Origin: a bacterium Scap17
GTDB taxonomy: Bacteria > Pseudomonadota > Gammaproteobacteria > Pseudomonadales > Halomonadaceae
Direction of reading: 5' to 3'
DNA length: 64,000 nt
NCBI GenBank assembly: GCA_013376735.1
Contig: VINJ01000001.1
Location: forward strand, 992,001 to 1,056,000
Position 1 is the stretch's first letter; each line of letters starts with the position of its first letter. Shown piece after piece: positions 56,714 to 64,000 of this stretch. The translations under genes and the position numbers were made by a program. The notes beneath the pieces were generated by a model. The model had not been told where the DNA came from and searched no databases. It saw nothing but the letters and a program-made list of their open reading frames with translations.

Positions 56714-57358
56714 ATGAATCCAGCCGCCATCCTCACCCAGCTGGGCGACAGGGCCACCAGCGGCAAGGCATTGCCGCCGGTGGATCAATGGCACCCGGCG
56801 CATTGTGGCGAGATGGACCTCGTCATCTGCGCCGACGGGCGCTGGATGCACGAGGGCACGCCCATCGGCCGTGCGCGACTGGTGCACATGCTGTCACGTG
56901 TCCTGCGCCGCGAGCCCGATGGCAGCTACTGCCTGGTCACGCCAGCGGAGAAGGTCACCATCCGGGTCGAGGACCGCCCCTTTCTGGCGGTGGACTGCTC
57001 CCGCGTCGAGGTCGACCCTGCACCGGCTGAGCCCGGACAGACAAGGCCCGGGCTGACAGAGTCAGGAAAGGCCGAGCCTCAGTCGGACGTCTGGCAACTG
57101 GTCACCGATCAGGGCGACGTCGTGCGGCTGGAAGGCGAGACCTGCCTGACGCTGAGCGAGACGCCGGACGGCCTGTGGCTACCGGAAGTGCCGGTGCGCT
57201 TCGGCCTTGCCGCGCGCCTGCACCGCAATCTCTACTATCGGCTGCTCGAGAGCGCCGAGACGCATGAGCAGGAAGACGGCAGCCTGACACTCGGCTTCAT
57301 GAGCGGCGGGCGCTTCCAGATTCTGGGACAGCTGGCGGCCGATGAGGTCGAGGTCTGA
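56714..57358 (+). CDS. DUF1285 protein
   Basis: A 214-residue cytoplasmic protein of the DUF1285 family, function unknown. The family pattern is VDQWHPAHCGEMDLVICADGRWMHEGTPIGRARLVHMLSRVLRRE, YCLVTPAEKVTIRVEDRPFLAV, and later the RLHRNLYYRLLESAE segment. A ~20-residue Pro/Glu-rich insertion sits mid-protein. AGGGAGGGAACGTC precedes the ATG. It follows tatD by 42 bases. Confidence 0.85.
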   Translation: MNPAAILTQLGDRATSGKALPPVDQWHPAHCGEMDLVICADGRWMHEGTPIGRARLVHMLSRVLRREPDGSYCLVTPAEKVTIRVEDRPFLAVDCSRVEVDPAPAEPGQTRPGLTESGKAEPQSDVWQLVTDQGDVVRLEGETCLTLSETPDGLWLPEVPVRFGLAARLHRNLYYRLLESAETHEQEDGSLTLGFMSGGRFQILGQLAADEVEV

Positions 57359-57454
57359 ACTTGTTTGAGCCTGCCGCCTTCCGCTCTCTCTTCCGTATGC
57401 CCCTCGCGTTCTGCTTCGCTCCTTTTCTCTCGCCGTCAGCCATTGCAGGTCTTC

Positions 57455-60004
57455 ATGTCGTCACCACTTCCTCCCATCGAGCCCGACAGCACCGCAACCT
57501 CCGGGCCAGACGTTGCAGCATCGCCACTGGCGCTGGCCGTCGATCAGCTGACGCAACGGCTGACGGATCAGCAGCGCGCCGTGGTGGCGCATCGTGGGAG
57601 GCATGCGCGGGTAGCGGCGGTGGCGGGCTCCGGCAAGACCACCACGCTGGTGGCGCGGGTGCTGAGCCTGCTGGCGGAAGGCATTCCGGCTCAGCGGATT
57701 CTGGTGCTGATGTTCAACCGATCGGCGCGCGAGGACTTCGTCGCCAAGCTGGCGCAGTCGGCCCCGCCGGGCACACGGCTGCCCGACATCCGCACCTTCC
57801 ATTCCATCGGCCATCGCCTGACCACCACCCTGGTGCGCTGGGGCAGCCTCGAGCCGCGTGAACTCATCCAGCAGGACTGGGCGCTGGAGCGTCTGCTCAA
57901 GCAGGCCGCCCAGCGTGCGCTGGGCGATGCCGATCGCGCCGATCGTGAGGCAGCGCTGGAAGGCGAGCGCCTCGAAGCGCTCGCCCAGTTCTGTGATCTG
58001 GTCAAGGCCGAGATGTGCGAGCCGACGCTGCTGTACGAGCGCATGAACCTCGGCGAGCACACCGGCCACTTCGTCGAGTCCTTTACCCAGCTTGAACAGC
58101 TGCTCGAGCAGTACGGCCAGATGACCTACGCCGATCTGCTCTACCGTCCGCTGCGTCAGCTGGAGAGGGAGCCCGAGACCCGCGCGCGCATCCAGGGGCT
58201 CCTGCAGCACGTGATCATCGATGAGTATCAGGATATCAATGAGGCGCAGCAGCGCATGCTGGCGCTGCTGGCGGGCGCACCGTCCGGCGAGGCGTCGCCC
58301 GACGAAGCTTCCTCGCCCGGCGAAGCGTCGCCCGCAGCCTCCGGCGCCATGGCAGAAGTCATGGCCGTGGGGGATGCCAACCAGTGCATCTACGAGTGGC
58401 GTGGCGCGCGGCCTGACTACATGCTGACGCGCTTTGCCGAGAGCTTTGCCGCGCCGCTGGATTTCCCGCTCAGCTACACCTTCCGTCACGGCCACCGTCT
58501 GGCGCTGGCGGCCAATCACGCCATCGCCGCCAATGCGCGCCGCCCGGACCAGCTGTGCCTGGCCGCGCCCGGTACGCCGGCGACGCGCTTGTTCGAAGGC
58601 CAGGGCGCCGCCAGTCTGGTCGCGGCGCTCACGGCCTGGCGAGAGTCAGGGCGCAGTGGCGCCGAGGCTGCCGTGCTGGTGCGCAGCTGGGCGCTGTCGG
58701 TGCCGGTGCAGTTGCAGCTGCTCAAGGCCGGCATTCCCTTCCGGCTGGGGCAGGGGGATCGCTTCGTGTTCCGTCTGCCGCTGGTGCAGGCGTTGGCGGG
58801 CTATCTGGAGCTGGCGCGTGATGCCACGCGTCTGCGCGACCCGGCGCACCTGCTGCTGCTGTTCACCCAGCCCACCGCCTTCGTCGCGCGCGAGCGCCTT
58901 GAGCGCCTGTGTCAGCAGCTGGCCGACAGCCAGCGCTGGCCACGCAAGGAAGATCCTATCCTCGAGGGGCTCAAGCCGCTGCAACGCCGCAATCTGCACA
59001 AGCGCTGGAAGCTGTTGTGTGATCTGCCTTCGCTGGGTGACTGGGCACCCGCGCGGCTGCTGCGTCATGTGGTCGATGAGCTGGAGGCCGACAAGGTGCT
59101 GCGCCGCGCCGCGGCTCGGCGTGACAAGGGCGAGGAGGATGTGCGCCTGCTGGATGTGCTGATCGAGCAGGCAGGGGAGCTTGCCAATGATCCCGACGCC
59201 TTCATCAATCTTTTGCGCAATCCGGTCGAGGACGCCGCCGATGGCGTGCTGATCACCACGGTGCATGGGGCCAAGGGACTGGAGTGGCCGCTGGTGGGGC
59301 TGTGGGGCATGAACGAGGAAGACTTCCCGGCCTACTCGCGTGACAACCCGCTGTCGCCGGAGCGCCTCGAGGAGGAGCGTCGGCTGTGCTACGTCGGGGT
59401 GACGCGTGCCCGCGAGCAGCTGCACCTGTGGCGCGACGGTGGCACGCATACGCCAAGCCGCTTCCTCGCGGAGCTGTGCGTGGAGGACTGCACGCGCCTC
59501 GGCGACTGGATTCACGGTGCCGGCAAGCGCGCCAGGCTTGCCCGTCTGCAGGCCGAGGACGGCGATGAGGCCGCCCGCGAGTCAGCGGCCGGAAGCGATG
59601 AGCGCCTGCGTGTGGCGGCGCCGGCGCTTGGCGAGGCCTATCTGGCGCGGCTGCCTCTGGCACGTCACGGCATCACGCCGCCGACGCTGGAAGCGCTGCC
59701 GAAGAAGGTCGCCAGGTCCCCGGGCAGGTCGGCCAGCAAGTCGACTGCGCAAGGCCAGTCCAGCTCGGGCGGCACCCATGCTCGCGGCGCTCGACAGGGC
59801 AATCGCTCTCCACGCGGCGAGCCGGCGGTGCTGCGACGCGTCGGTGATTGGGAAGTCGGTCAGCGCTTGCGTCACGAGAGCTTCGGGGAGGGGGTGATCG
59901 AAGAGGTCTCCGGCAATGAGGCCAATCCGCTGATCGAGGTGCGCTTCGCCGATGGCAACAAGCGCCGCCTGATCGCCACGCGTGCCCCGCTGACAGCCTT
60001 GTGA
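57455..60004 (+). CDS. UvrD/PcrA-like DNA helicase
   Basis: Superfamily 1A 3'-5' helicase of 849 residues. Motifs in order: I AVAGSGKTTTLVARV, Ia VLMFNRSAREDF, II VIIDEYQDINEAQ, III MAVGDANQCIYEWRG, IV PLSYTFRHGHRL, V TTVHGAKGLEWPLVGLWGM and VI RRLCYVGVTRAREQL. The C-terminus (VGDWEVGQRLRHESFGEGVIEEVSG) resembles the Tudor-like RNA-polymerase-binding end of PcrA/UvrD. A Ser/Glu/Ala/Pro insert of ~25 residues precedes motif III. It is not standard UvrD or Rep. The start at 57455 has only a weak CAGGT site. Confidence 0.88.
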   Translation: MSSPLPPIEPDSTATSGPDVAASPLALAVDQLTQRLTDQQRAVVAHRGRHARVAAVAGSGKTTTLVARVLSLLAEGIPAQRILVLMFNRSAREDFVAKLAQSAPPGTRLPDIRTFHSIGHRLTTTLVRWGSLEPRELIQQDWALERLLKQAAQRALGDADRADREAALEGERLEALAQFCDLVKAEMCEPTLLYERMNLGEHTGHFVESFTQLEQLLEQYGQMTYADLLYRPLRQLEREPETRARIQGLLQHVIIDEYQDINEAQQRMLALLAGAPSGEASPDEASSPGEASPAASGAMAEVMAVGDANQCIYEWRGARPDYMLTRFAESFAAPLDFPLSYTFRHGHRLALAANHAIAANARRPDQLCLAAPGTPATRLFEGQGAASLVAALTAWRESGRSGAEAAVLVRSWALSVPVQLQLLKAGIPFRLGQGDRFVFRLPLVQALAGYLELARDATRLRDPAHLLLLFTQPTAFVARERLERLCQQLADSQRWPRKEDPILEGLKPLQRRNLHKRWKLLCDLPSLGDWAPARLLRHVVDELEADKVLRRAAARRDKGEEDVRLLDVLIEQAGELANDPDAFINLLRNPVEDAADGVLITTVHGAKGLEWPLVGLWGMNEEDFPAYSRDNPLSPERLEEERRLCYVGVTRAREQLHLWRDGGTHTPSRFLAELCVEDCTRLGDWIHGAGKRARLARLQAEDGDEAARESAAGSDERLRVAAPALGEAYLARLPLARHGITPPTLEALPKKVARSPGRSASKSTAQGQSSSGGTHARGARQGNRSPRGEPAVLRRVGDWEVGQRLRHESFGEGVIEEVSGNEANPLIEVRFADGNKRRLIATRAPLTAL

Positions 60005-60031
60005 CCCTTGTGTCCCTTGTGACCTTGTGAC
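59997..60031 (+). repeat. four tandem copies of a 9-bp unit at the helicase stop codon
   Basis: CCTTGTGAC, CCTTGTGTC, CCTTGTGAC and CTTGTGAC lie end to end. The TGA of the first copy is the helicase stop codon; later copies also carry TGA in other frames. Confidence 0.85.
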
Positions 60032-60134
60032 AATGGACTTGAGACTCGGGCGACAAGGTCGCGCGATTGCCAAGCCTTGCGTCGAGCGCCATCATGCCTC
60101 CAGCGCATCCTCGTCTGCCCGAAAAGGAGTTCCC

Positions 60135-61076
60135 ATGGCTCAGTATCCTGATCCTGCCGCATTGGCGGCAGCCTCCGTCTCCGCCTCGTCTCTGCTGGTG
60201 CCGGACCAGCGCCAGGCGCCTCTGATCGATGCCAGCCAGCTGGTGACCCAGCTGGCGATGGCGGGCCTCAAGTCGCCCGTGGTGCTGGATTGCCGTGCGC
60301 GTCTCGACGATGGGGAAGCCGGCGAGCGGCTGTGGCGTGAAGGCCATCTGCCGGGTGCCATCCATGTCGATATGGACCGTGATCTGTCGGCCGCCGTGCG
60401 CGAGGACGGCGTGGGCGGGCGGCATCCGCTGCCGTCACATCAGGCGACGGCCGAGCTGTTCCGCCGCCTCGGCATCACGCCCGAGCAGCAGCTGGTGGTC
60501 TATGACGACATGGGCGGACAGATGGCGGCGGCGCGGCTATGGTGGATGCTGACCTGGGCCGGGCACCCGGACGTGCGGGTGCTGGATGGCGGCATCCAAG
60601 CCTGGAATCAGGCCATGGGCGAGCTCAAGCGTGCGCCTGCCCAGCCGGTGACTCCTACACCCAGCGACTGGCAGCCGAGCTTTGATGACAGCCTGCTGGT
60701 CAGCGCCCAGGAAGTGGCCGCCACGGATGACAGCTTGCTGGATGCCCGCGGCGAAGCGCGTTTTCGAGGTGAGCAGGAGCCGGTCGACCCGGTGGCAGGC
60801 CATATCCCCGGGGCATCCTGCCGACCGACCCCCAGCAATCTGGAAGCCAACGGCCGCTTCAAGGACCGCATGAGCCTGATGCGTGAGCTGCGCAGCCTGC
60901 TGCCGGCGCAGGGTGAGGTAATCGCCTATTGCGGTTCCGGCATCAGCGCCTGCCAGAACATCCTGGCCTTCGCGATCGCGGGGCTGCCGCTGCCGCGCCT
61001 GTATGCCGGTTCCTGGAGTGACTGGATCAGTGATCCCGCGCGCCCGGTAGCCACCGGTGAGGCCAGCGAGAAGTAG
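60135..61076 (+). CDS. sseA: 3-mercaptopyruvate sulfurtransferase-like (SseA) protein
   Basis: Two-rhodanese-domain sulfurtransferase, 313 residues. The first domain has VLDCRARLDDGEAGERLWREGHLPGAIHVDMDRDLS; the second carries the active loop YCGSGISACQNI with Cys near 265. The CGSGxSA loop is typical of SseA/mercaptopyruvate enzymes (CGSGVTA) rather than thiosulfate rhodaneses (CRKGVTA). AAAAGGAG precedes the ATG. The cellular role is not set by context. Confidence 0.87.
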   Translation: MAQYPDPAALAAASVSASSLLVPDQRQAPLIDASQLVTQLAMAGLKSPVVLDCRARLDDGEAGERLWREGHLPGAIHVDMDRDLSAAVREDGVGGRHPLPSHQATAELFRRLGITPEQQLVVYDDMGGQMAAARLWWMLTWAGHPDVRVLDGGIQAWNQAMGELKRAPAQPVTPTPSDWQPSFDDSLLVSAQEVAATDDSLLDARGEARFRGEQEPVDPVAGHIPGASCRPTPSNLEANGRFKDRMSLMRELRSLLPAQGEVIAYCGSGISACQNILAFAIAGLPLPRLYAGSWSDWISDPARPVATGEASEK

Positions 61077-61110
61077 CCGCACGCGCCAGTGCGATGATGG
61101 CCCCACAAAT

Positions 61111-61148
61111 GACAACGCCCGCCAGAGGTTTCTCTGGCGGGCGTTGTC
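61111..61148. terminator. bidirectional terminator, sseA / symporter
   Basis: A perfect 17-bp stem (GACAACGCCCGCCAGAG and its complement) with a GTTT loop lies between convergent genes. Confidence 0.82.
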
Positions 61149-61175
61149 GTTCGTGGGGCGCTTTGTCCGACTCTT

Positions 61176-61198
61176 TGCGTGCGTGCGTGCGTGCGTGC
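61176..61198 (+). repeat. TGCG tetranucleotide repeat
   Basis: Five full copies of TGCG plus TGC directly adjoin the stop codon (TAA, complement of 61199-61201) of the minus-strand symporter gene, within its 3' untranslated end. Confidence 0.9.
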
Positions 61199-62434
61199 TT
61201 ACGCTTGCGACTTGGGCTCAGCAGCGGGCTTGCGCGAATCGAAGCGTTCCAGCAGGGCGGCGTTGGCGCAGTTGCCCATCACGTTGAGGGCGGTGCGCAG
61301 GCCATCGGTGAAGCGGTCCACCCCGGCGACCACGGCCACACCTTCCAGCGGCAGACCTGCCGCGCCCAGCACGGTGGTCATCGCGACCAGCCCCGCACCC
61401 GGTACGCCAGCCGTCGAGAAGCTGACCAGCAGGCCGGTGGTGAACACGGTGATCACCAGCGAGGTGGTGACATCGATGCCGAACAGCTGCGCCACGAACA
61501 GCGCATTGAAGCCCTGCAGCACAGCGGCGCCGTCACGCTTGAGCGCCGTGCCGAAGGGCAGCGCGAAGCTGGCCAGGGAGTCATTCATGCCGTAGTCGCG
61601 GGCATTGCCCAGCGCCAGTGGTAGGGTCGCGCCGGAACTTGCGGTACCGAAGGCGAAGCCCAGGCTCTGGCCGAAGTGGCGCACGAAGGCCAGCGGGCGG
61701 GCACCGGTGACGGCCAGCAGCACCAGATAGAGCAGCGCCATCAGCGCCAGCGCGATGATCAGGCCGATCACGTACATGCCCAGGCGCATCAGCAAATCCA
61801 GCCCCTGGGTGGCGATCACCGAGGTGATCAGCGCGAAGACCCCCACCGGCGCCAGCTTGAGCACGAAGGACAGCACCTTGAGGCTGACGGTGTAACCGCT
61901 CTCGATCACACGATGCAGCGGCGCGCTTTCCTCCGGCAGGGCGCGCATTGCCAGCCCGATCAGGGCGGCCGCGAAGATGACCTGCAGCAGGCCGCCGCCA
62001 CCCAGTGCGGTGAAGGGATTGTTGGGCACCAGGCCCACCAGCCACTGGGCGATGCTGTCGGCGTTGCGGCCTTCAGGCGCTGAATCCACCAGGCTCTCTG
62101 CGCCAACGCCCGGCGTCAGCCAGTGAGCGACCAGCATGCCCAGCGTCAGCGCCACGGCACTGGTGACCACGTAACTGCCCAGCAGGCGCCCGGCGTGGCG
62201 ACCGACGTCGGCGCCGCCTTCGCGGTTGGTCAGGCTCATGATCAGGGCGCCGAACACCATCGGCACCACCACGAATTGCAGCAGGCGCAGGAAGATCTGG
62301 CCCACCGGTGTCAGCAGGTGGCTGTCGAGCCAGGCAACGCTGCCCTCGGGCAGAGTGCCTGCCCCGGCGTTCAGGGCAAGGCCGCTGAGAATGCCCAGCC
62401 CCAGGGCGAGCAGTATCTGGCGTGTGACGGACAT
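61199..62434 (-). CDS. dicarboxylate/amino acid:cation symporter (DAACS family)
   Basis: Secondary transporter taking up glutamate, aspartate or C4-dicarboxylates with Na+ or H+. The 411-residue protein has eight or so hydrophobic helices and the family's two re-entrant/ligand regions: FGTASSGATLPLALGNA and FSTAGVPGAGLVAMTTVLGAAGLP, then the substrate helix AGVDRFTDGLRTALNVMGNCANAALLERF with the conserved Asp, Arg and Asn. Substrate and cation cannot be decided by eye; Na+ would suit an organism with Na+-NQR. It stands alone between terminators. Confidence 0.9.
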   Translation of the reverse strand: MSVTRQILLALGLGILSGLALNAGAGTLPEGSVAWLDSHLLTPVGQIFLRLLQFVVVPMVFGALIMSLTNREGGADVGRHAGRLLGSYVVTSAVALTLGMLVAHWLTPGVGAESLVDSAPEGRNADSIAQWLVGLVPNNPFTALGGGGLLQVIFAAALIGLAMRALPEESAPLHRVIESGYTVSLKVLSFVLKLAPVGVFALITSVIATQGLDLLMRLGMYVIGLIIALALMALLYLVLLAVTGARPLAFVRHFGQSLGFAFGTASSGATLPLALGNARDYGMNDSLASFALPFGTALKRDGAAVLQGFNALFVAQLFGIDVTTSLVITVFTTGLLVSFSTAGVPGAGLVAMTTVLGAAGLPLEGVAVVAGVDRFTDGLRTALNVMGNCANAALLERFDSRKPAAEPKSQA

Positions 62435-62604
62435 GGTGGCTCCGAAGCGATGGCATGAATCTGAATTCGAGGGAGGCTAATGTGCTACCGGGAAGCTGTT
62501 ATATCAACAATCGCTTTGAGATTGTTTTGGAATAAAACAAGAAGCACTTACGGGGCGCAAGGCTTCCGCGCCTGCGGCGCTGAGGAATGAGGAGGGGCAG
62601 ACAC

Positions 62605-62641
62605 GACAACGCCGCCACGGCAGGGCCGTGGCGGCGTTGTC
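62605..62641 (-). terminator. terminator after etf-QO
   Basis: A perfect 17-bp stem (GACAACGCCGCCACGGC and its complement) with loop AGG, 35 bases beyond the ETF-QO stop. No T-run follows on the minus strand. Confidence 0.65.
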
Positions 62642-62675
62642 AGCTGGCGGGCAGCAGGGGCTTGCTTGTTGGGGC

Positions 62676-64000
62676 TTACATGTTGGGATAGTTGGGGCCA
62701 CCGCCGCCTTCCGGCGCGACCCAGGTGATGTTCTGCGCCGGGTCCTTGATGTCACAGGTCTTGCAGTGCACGCAGTTCTGGAAGTTGATCTGGAACTGCG
62801 GCTCACCGGCCTCCTCGATGATCTCGTAGACACCGGCCGGGCAGTAGCGCTGGGCGGGCTCGGCGTAGCGCGGCAGGTTGTCACGCACCGGAAGCTCCGG
62901 GTCGGACAGGCGCAGGTGACACGGCTGGTCTTCCTCGTGATTGGTGTTGGAGAGGAACACCGAGGACAGCTTGTCGAAGGACAGCTTGCCGTCCGGCTTG
63001 GGGTACTCGATCTTCGTGCACTCAGCCGCCGGGCGAATGCGCGCGTAGTCCGGCGTGGTGTCATGCAGGGTCGGCAGGCGGCCGCCCGTCAGCTGGTCGA
63101 GGAAGTTGTAGGCGCCACCGAGGAAGGTGCCGTACTTGTGCATGGCCGGGCCGAAGCTGCGCGAGGCGTCCAGCTCCTCATAGGCCCAGCTGTCCTTGAA
63201 GCGCTTGCCGAAGTCGACCAGGTCTTCACCGCCTTCGTCGCCGCCCTTGATGGCGTCGAACACGCTTTCCGCTGCCAGCATGCCGGACTTCATGGCGGTA
63301 TGCAGGCCCTTGATCTTGGCGAAGTTGAGCGTGCCGGCGTCGCAACCGATCAGCAGACCGCCGGGGAAGCTCATCTTGGGCAGGCAGTTGAGGCCGCCCT
63401 TGGCGATGGCACGCGCCCCGTAGGAGACCCGCTTGCCGCCCTCGAGATGGCGGGCCAGGGTCGGATGCTGCTTCATGCGCTGGAATTCATCGAAGGGCGA
63501 CAGGTACGGATTGTCGTAGGCGAGATCGACGATCAGGCCCACCACCACCTGCTGGTCATCGGTGTGATAGAGGAAGAAGCCGCCTTCGGCGTTGCCCTTG
63601 AGCGGCCAGCCGCTGCCATGCACCACCAGCCCCGGCTGGTGCTGTTCGGCGGGCACATCCCACAGCTCCTTCAAGCCGATGCCGTAGTGCTGGGCATCCG
63701 CTTCGCTATCGAGCGAGAAGCGCGAGATCAGCTGCTTGCCCAGGTGGCCACGGCAGCCCTCGGCGAACAGGGTGTACTTGCCGCGCAGTTCCATGCCCGG
63801 CATGTGGCCATCCTTCTCGCTGCCATCGGCGGCCACGCCCATGTCACCGACCACGATGCCGCACACCGTGCCATCCTCGCCATGCAGCACTTCCTGGGCG
63901 GCGAAGCCCGGGAAGATCTCGACGCCCAGCTCCTCGGCCTGCTCGCCCAGCCAGCGCGTCAGGTTGCCGGCGCTGATGATGTAGTTGCCATCGTTGTGCA
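62676..64000 (-). CDS. electron transfer flavoprotein-ubiquinone oxidoreductase, N-terminus missing
   Basis: Membrane-associated enzyme that passes electrons from ETF (fatty- and amino-acid oxidation) to ubiquinone. The frame is open to the window end, and the visible ~440 residues begin HNDGNYIISAGNLTRWLGEQAEELGVEIFPGFAAQE. Later parts include EGCRGHLGKQLI, LIGCDAGTLNFAKIKGLHTAMKSGMLAAE, and the 4Fe-4S ligand region with YCPAGVYEI and FQNCVHCKTCDIKDP. It ends GGGGPNYPNM, as in the family. The N-terminal FAD motif lies outside the window. Confidence 0.95.
   Translation of the reverse strand, partial: HNDGNYIISAGNLTRWLGEQAEELGVEIFPGFAAQEVLHGEDGTVCGIVVGDMGVAADGSEKDGHMPGMELRGKYTLFAEGCRGHLGKQLISRFSLDSEADAQHYGIGLKELWDVPAEQHQPGLVVHGSGWPLKGNAEGGFFLYHTDDQQVVVGLIVDLAYDNPYLSPFDEFQRMKQHPTLARHLEGGKRVSYGARAIAKGGLNCLPKMSFPGGLLIGCDAGTLNFAKIKGLHTAMKSGMLAAESVFDAIKGGDEGGEDLVDFGKRFKDSWAYEELDASRSFGPAMHKYGTFLGGAYNFLDQLTGGRLPTLHDTTPDYARIRPAAECTKIEYPKPDGKLSFDKLSSVFLSNTNHEEDQPCHLRLSDPELPVRDNLPRYAEPAQRYCPAGVYEIIEEAGEPQFQINFQNCVHCKTCDIKDPAQNITWVAPEGGGGPNYPNM

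Overview
The window is about 64 kb of high-GC gammaproteobacterial chromosome. It is almost entirely conserved core genes, with no insertion sequences, prophage, CRISPR, tRNA or rRNA visible. The Na+-translocating NADH:quinone reductase, the ArgA-independent agmatine branch (aguA/aguB), the ETF-QO gene and protein-level resemblance suggest a halophilic or marine Oceanospirillales member, most likely Halomonadaceae (Halomonas/Cobetia type). The genus cannot be fixed by eye. Gene order closely follows, from memory, the Pseudomonas aeruginosa nagZ-mfd-gap-nqr and lolCD-comEC-lpxK-rne-fab-holB-pilZ-tatD regions.

Layout. 1-4.8 kb: end of an L,D-transpeptidase, nagZ (wall recycling), an MscS-type channel overlapping hpt, and a methylthioinosine phosphorylase; the last two together salvage purine from methylthioadenosine. 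4.9-10.6 kb: mfd (minus) divergent from an unusually long glyceraldehyde-3-phosphate dehydrogenase. 10.8-18.3 kb: nqrABCDEF with its two maturation factors, apbE and nqrM. 18.4-20.3 kb: soluble transhydrogenase sthA and a small YrhK-type membrane protein. 20.4-23.5 kb, minus strand: a Tus-family replication-terminus protein and aguB/aguA for putrescine synthesis. 23.7-36.3 kb: an envelope block of lolC-lolD, DUF2062 (minus), comEC, exbB-exbD-msbA-lpxK, a Trm112-like zinc protein, kdsB, a low-molecular-weight tyrosine phosphatase and murB, mostly joined by 1-8 nt overlaps.

36.5-45.1 kb: rne on the minus strand, encoding a 1367-residue RNase E with a very long low-complexity tail and a probable ~800-nt leader, divergent from rluC, a HAD phosphatase and sppA, then yceF (minus). 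45.3-55.7 kb: the ribosome/fatty-acid/cell-cycle run yceD-rpmF-plsX-fabD-fabG-acpP-fabF-pabC-mltG-tmk-holB-pilZ. yceD has a near-perfect sigma70 promoter that ends at its start codon. 55.8-64 kb: tatD, DUF1285, a UvrD-like helicase, a sulfurtransferase, a dicarboxylate:cation symporter (minus) and most of etf-QO (minus, cut by the window end).

Convergent gene pairs are separated by long perfect inverted repeats acting as shared terminators. I found no clearly novel multi-gene system. The items most worth a second look are the Tus homologue with a possible operator in its own promoter, the long rne leader and tail, the probably leaderless yceD transcript, and the consecutive stem-loops between nqrM and sthA.
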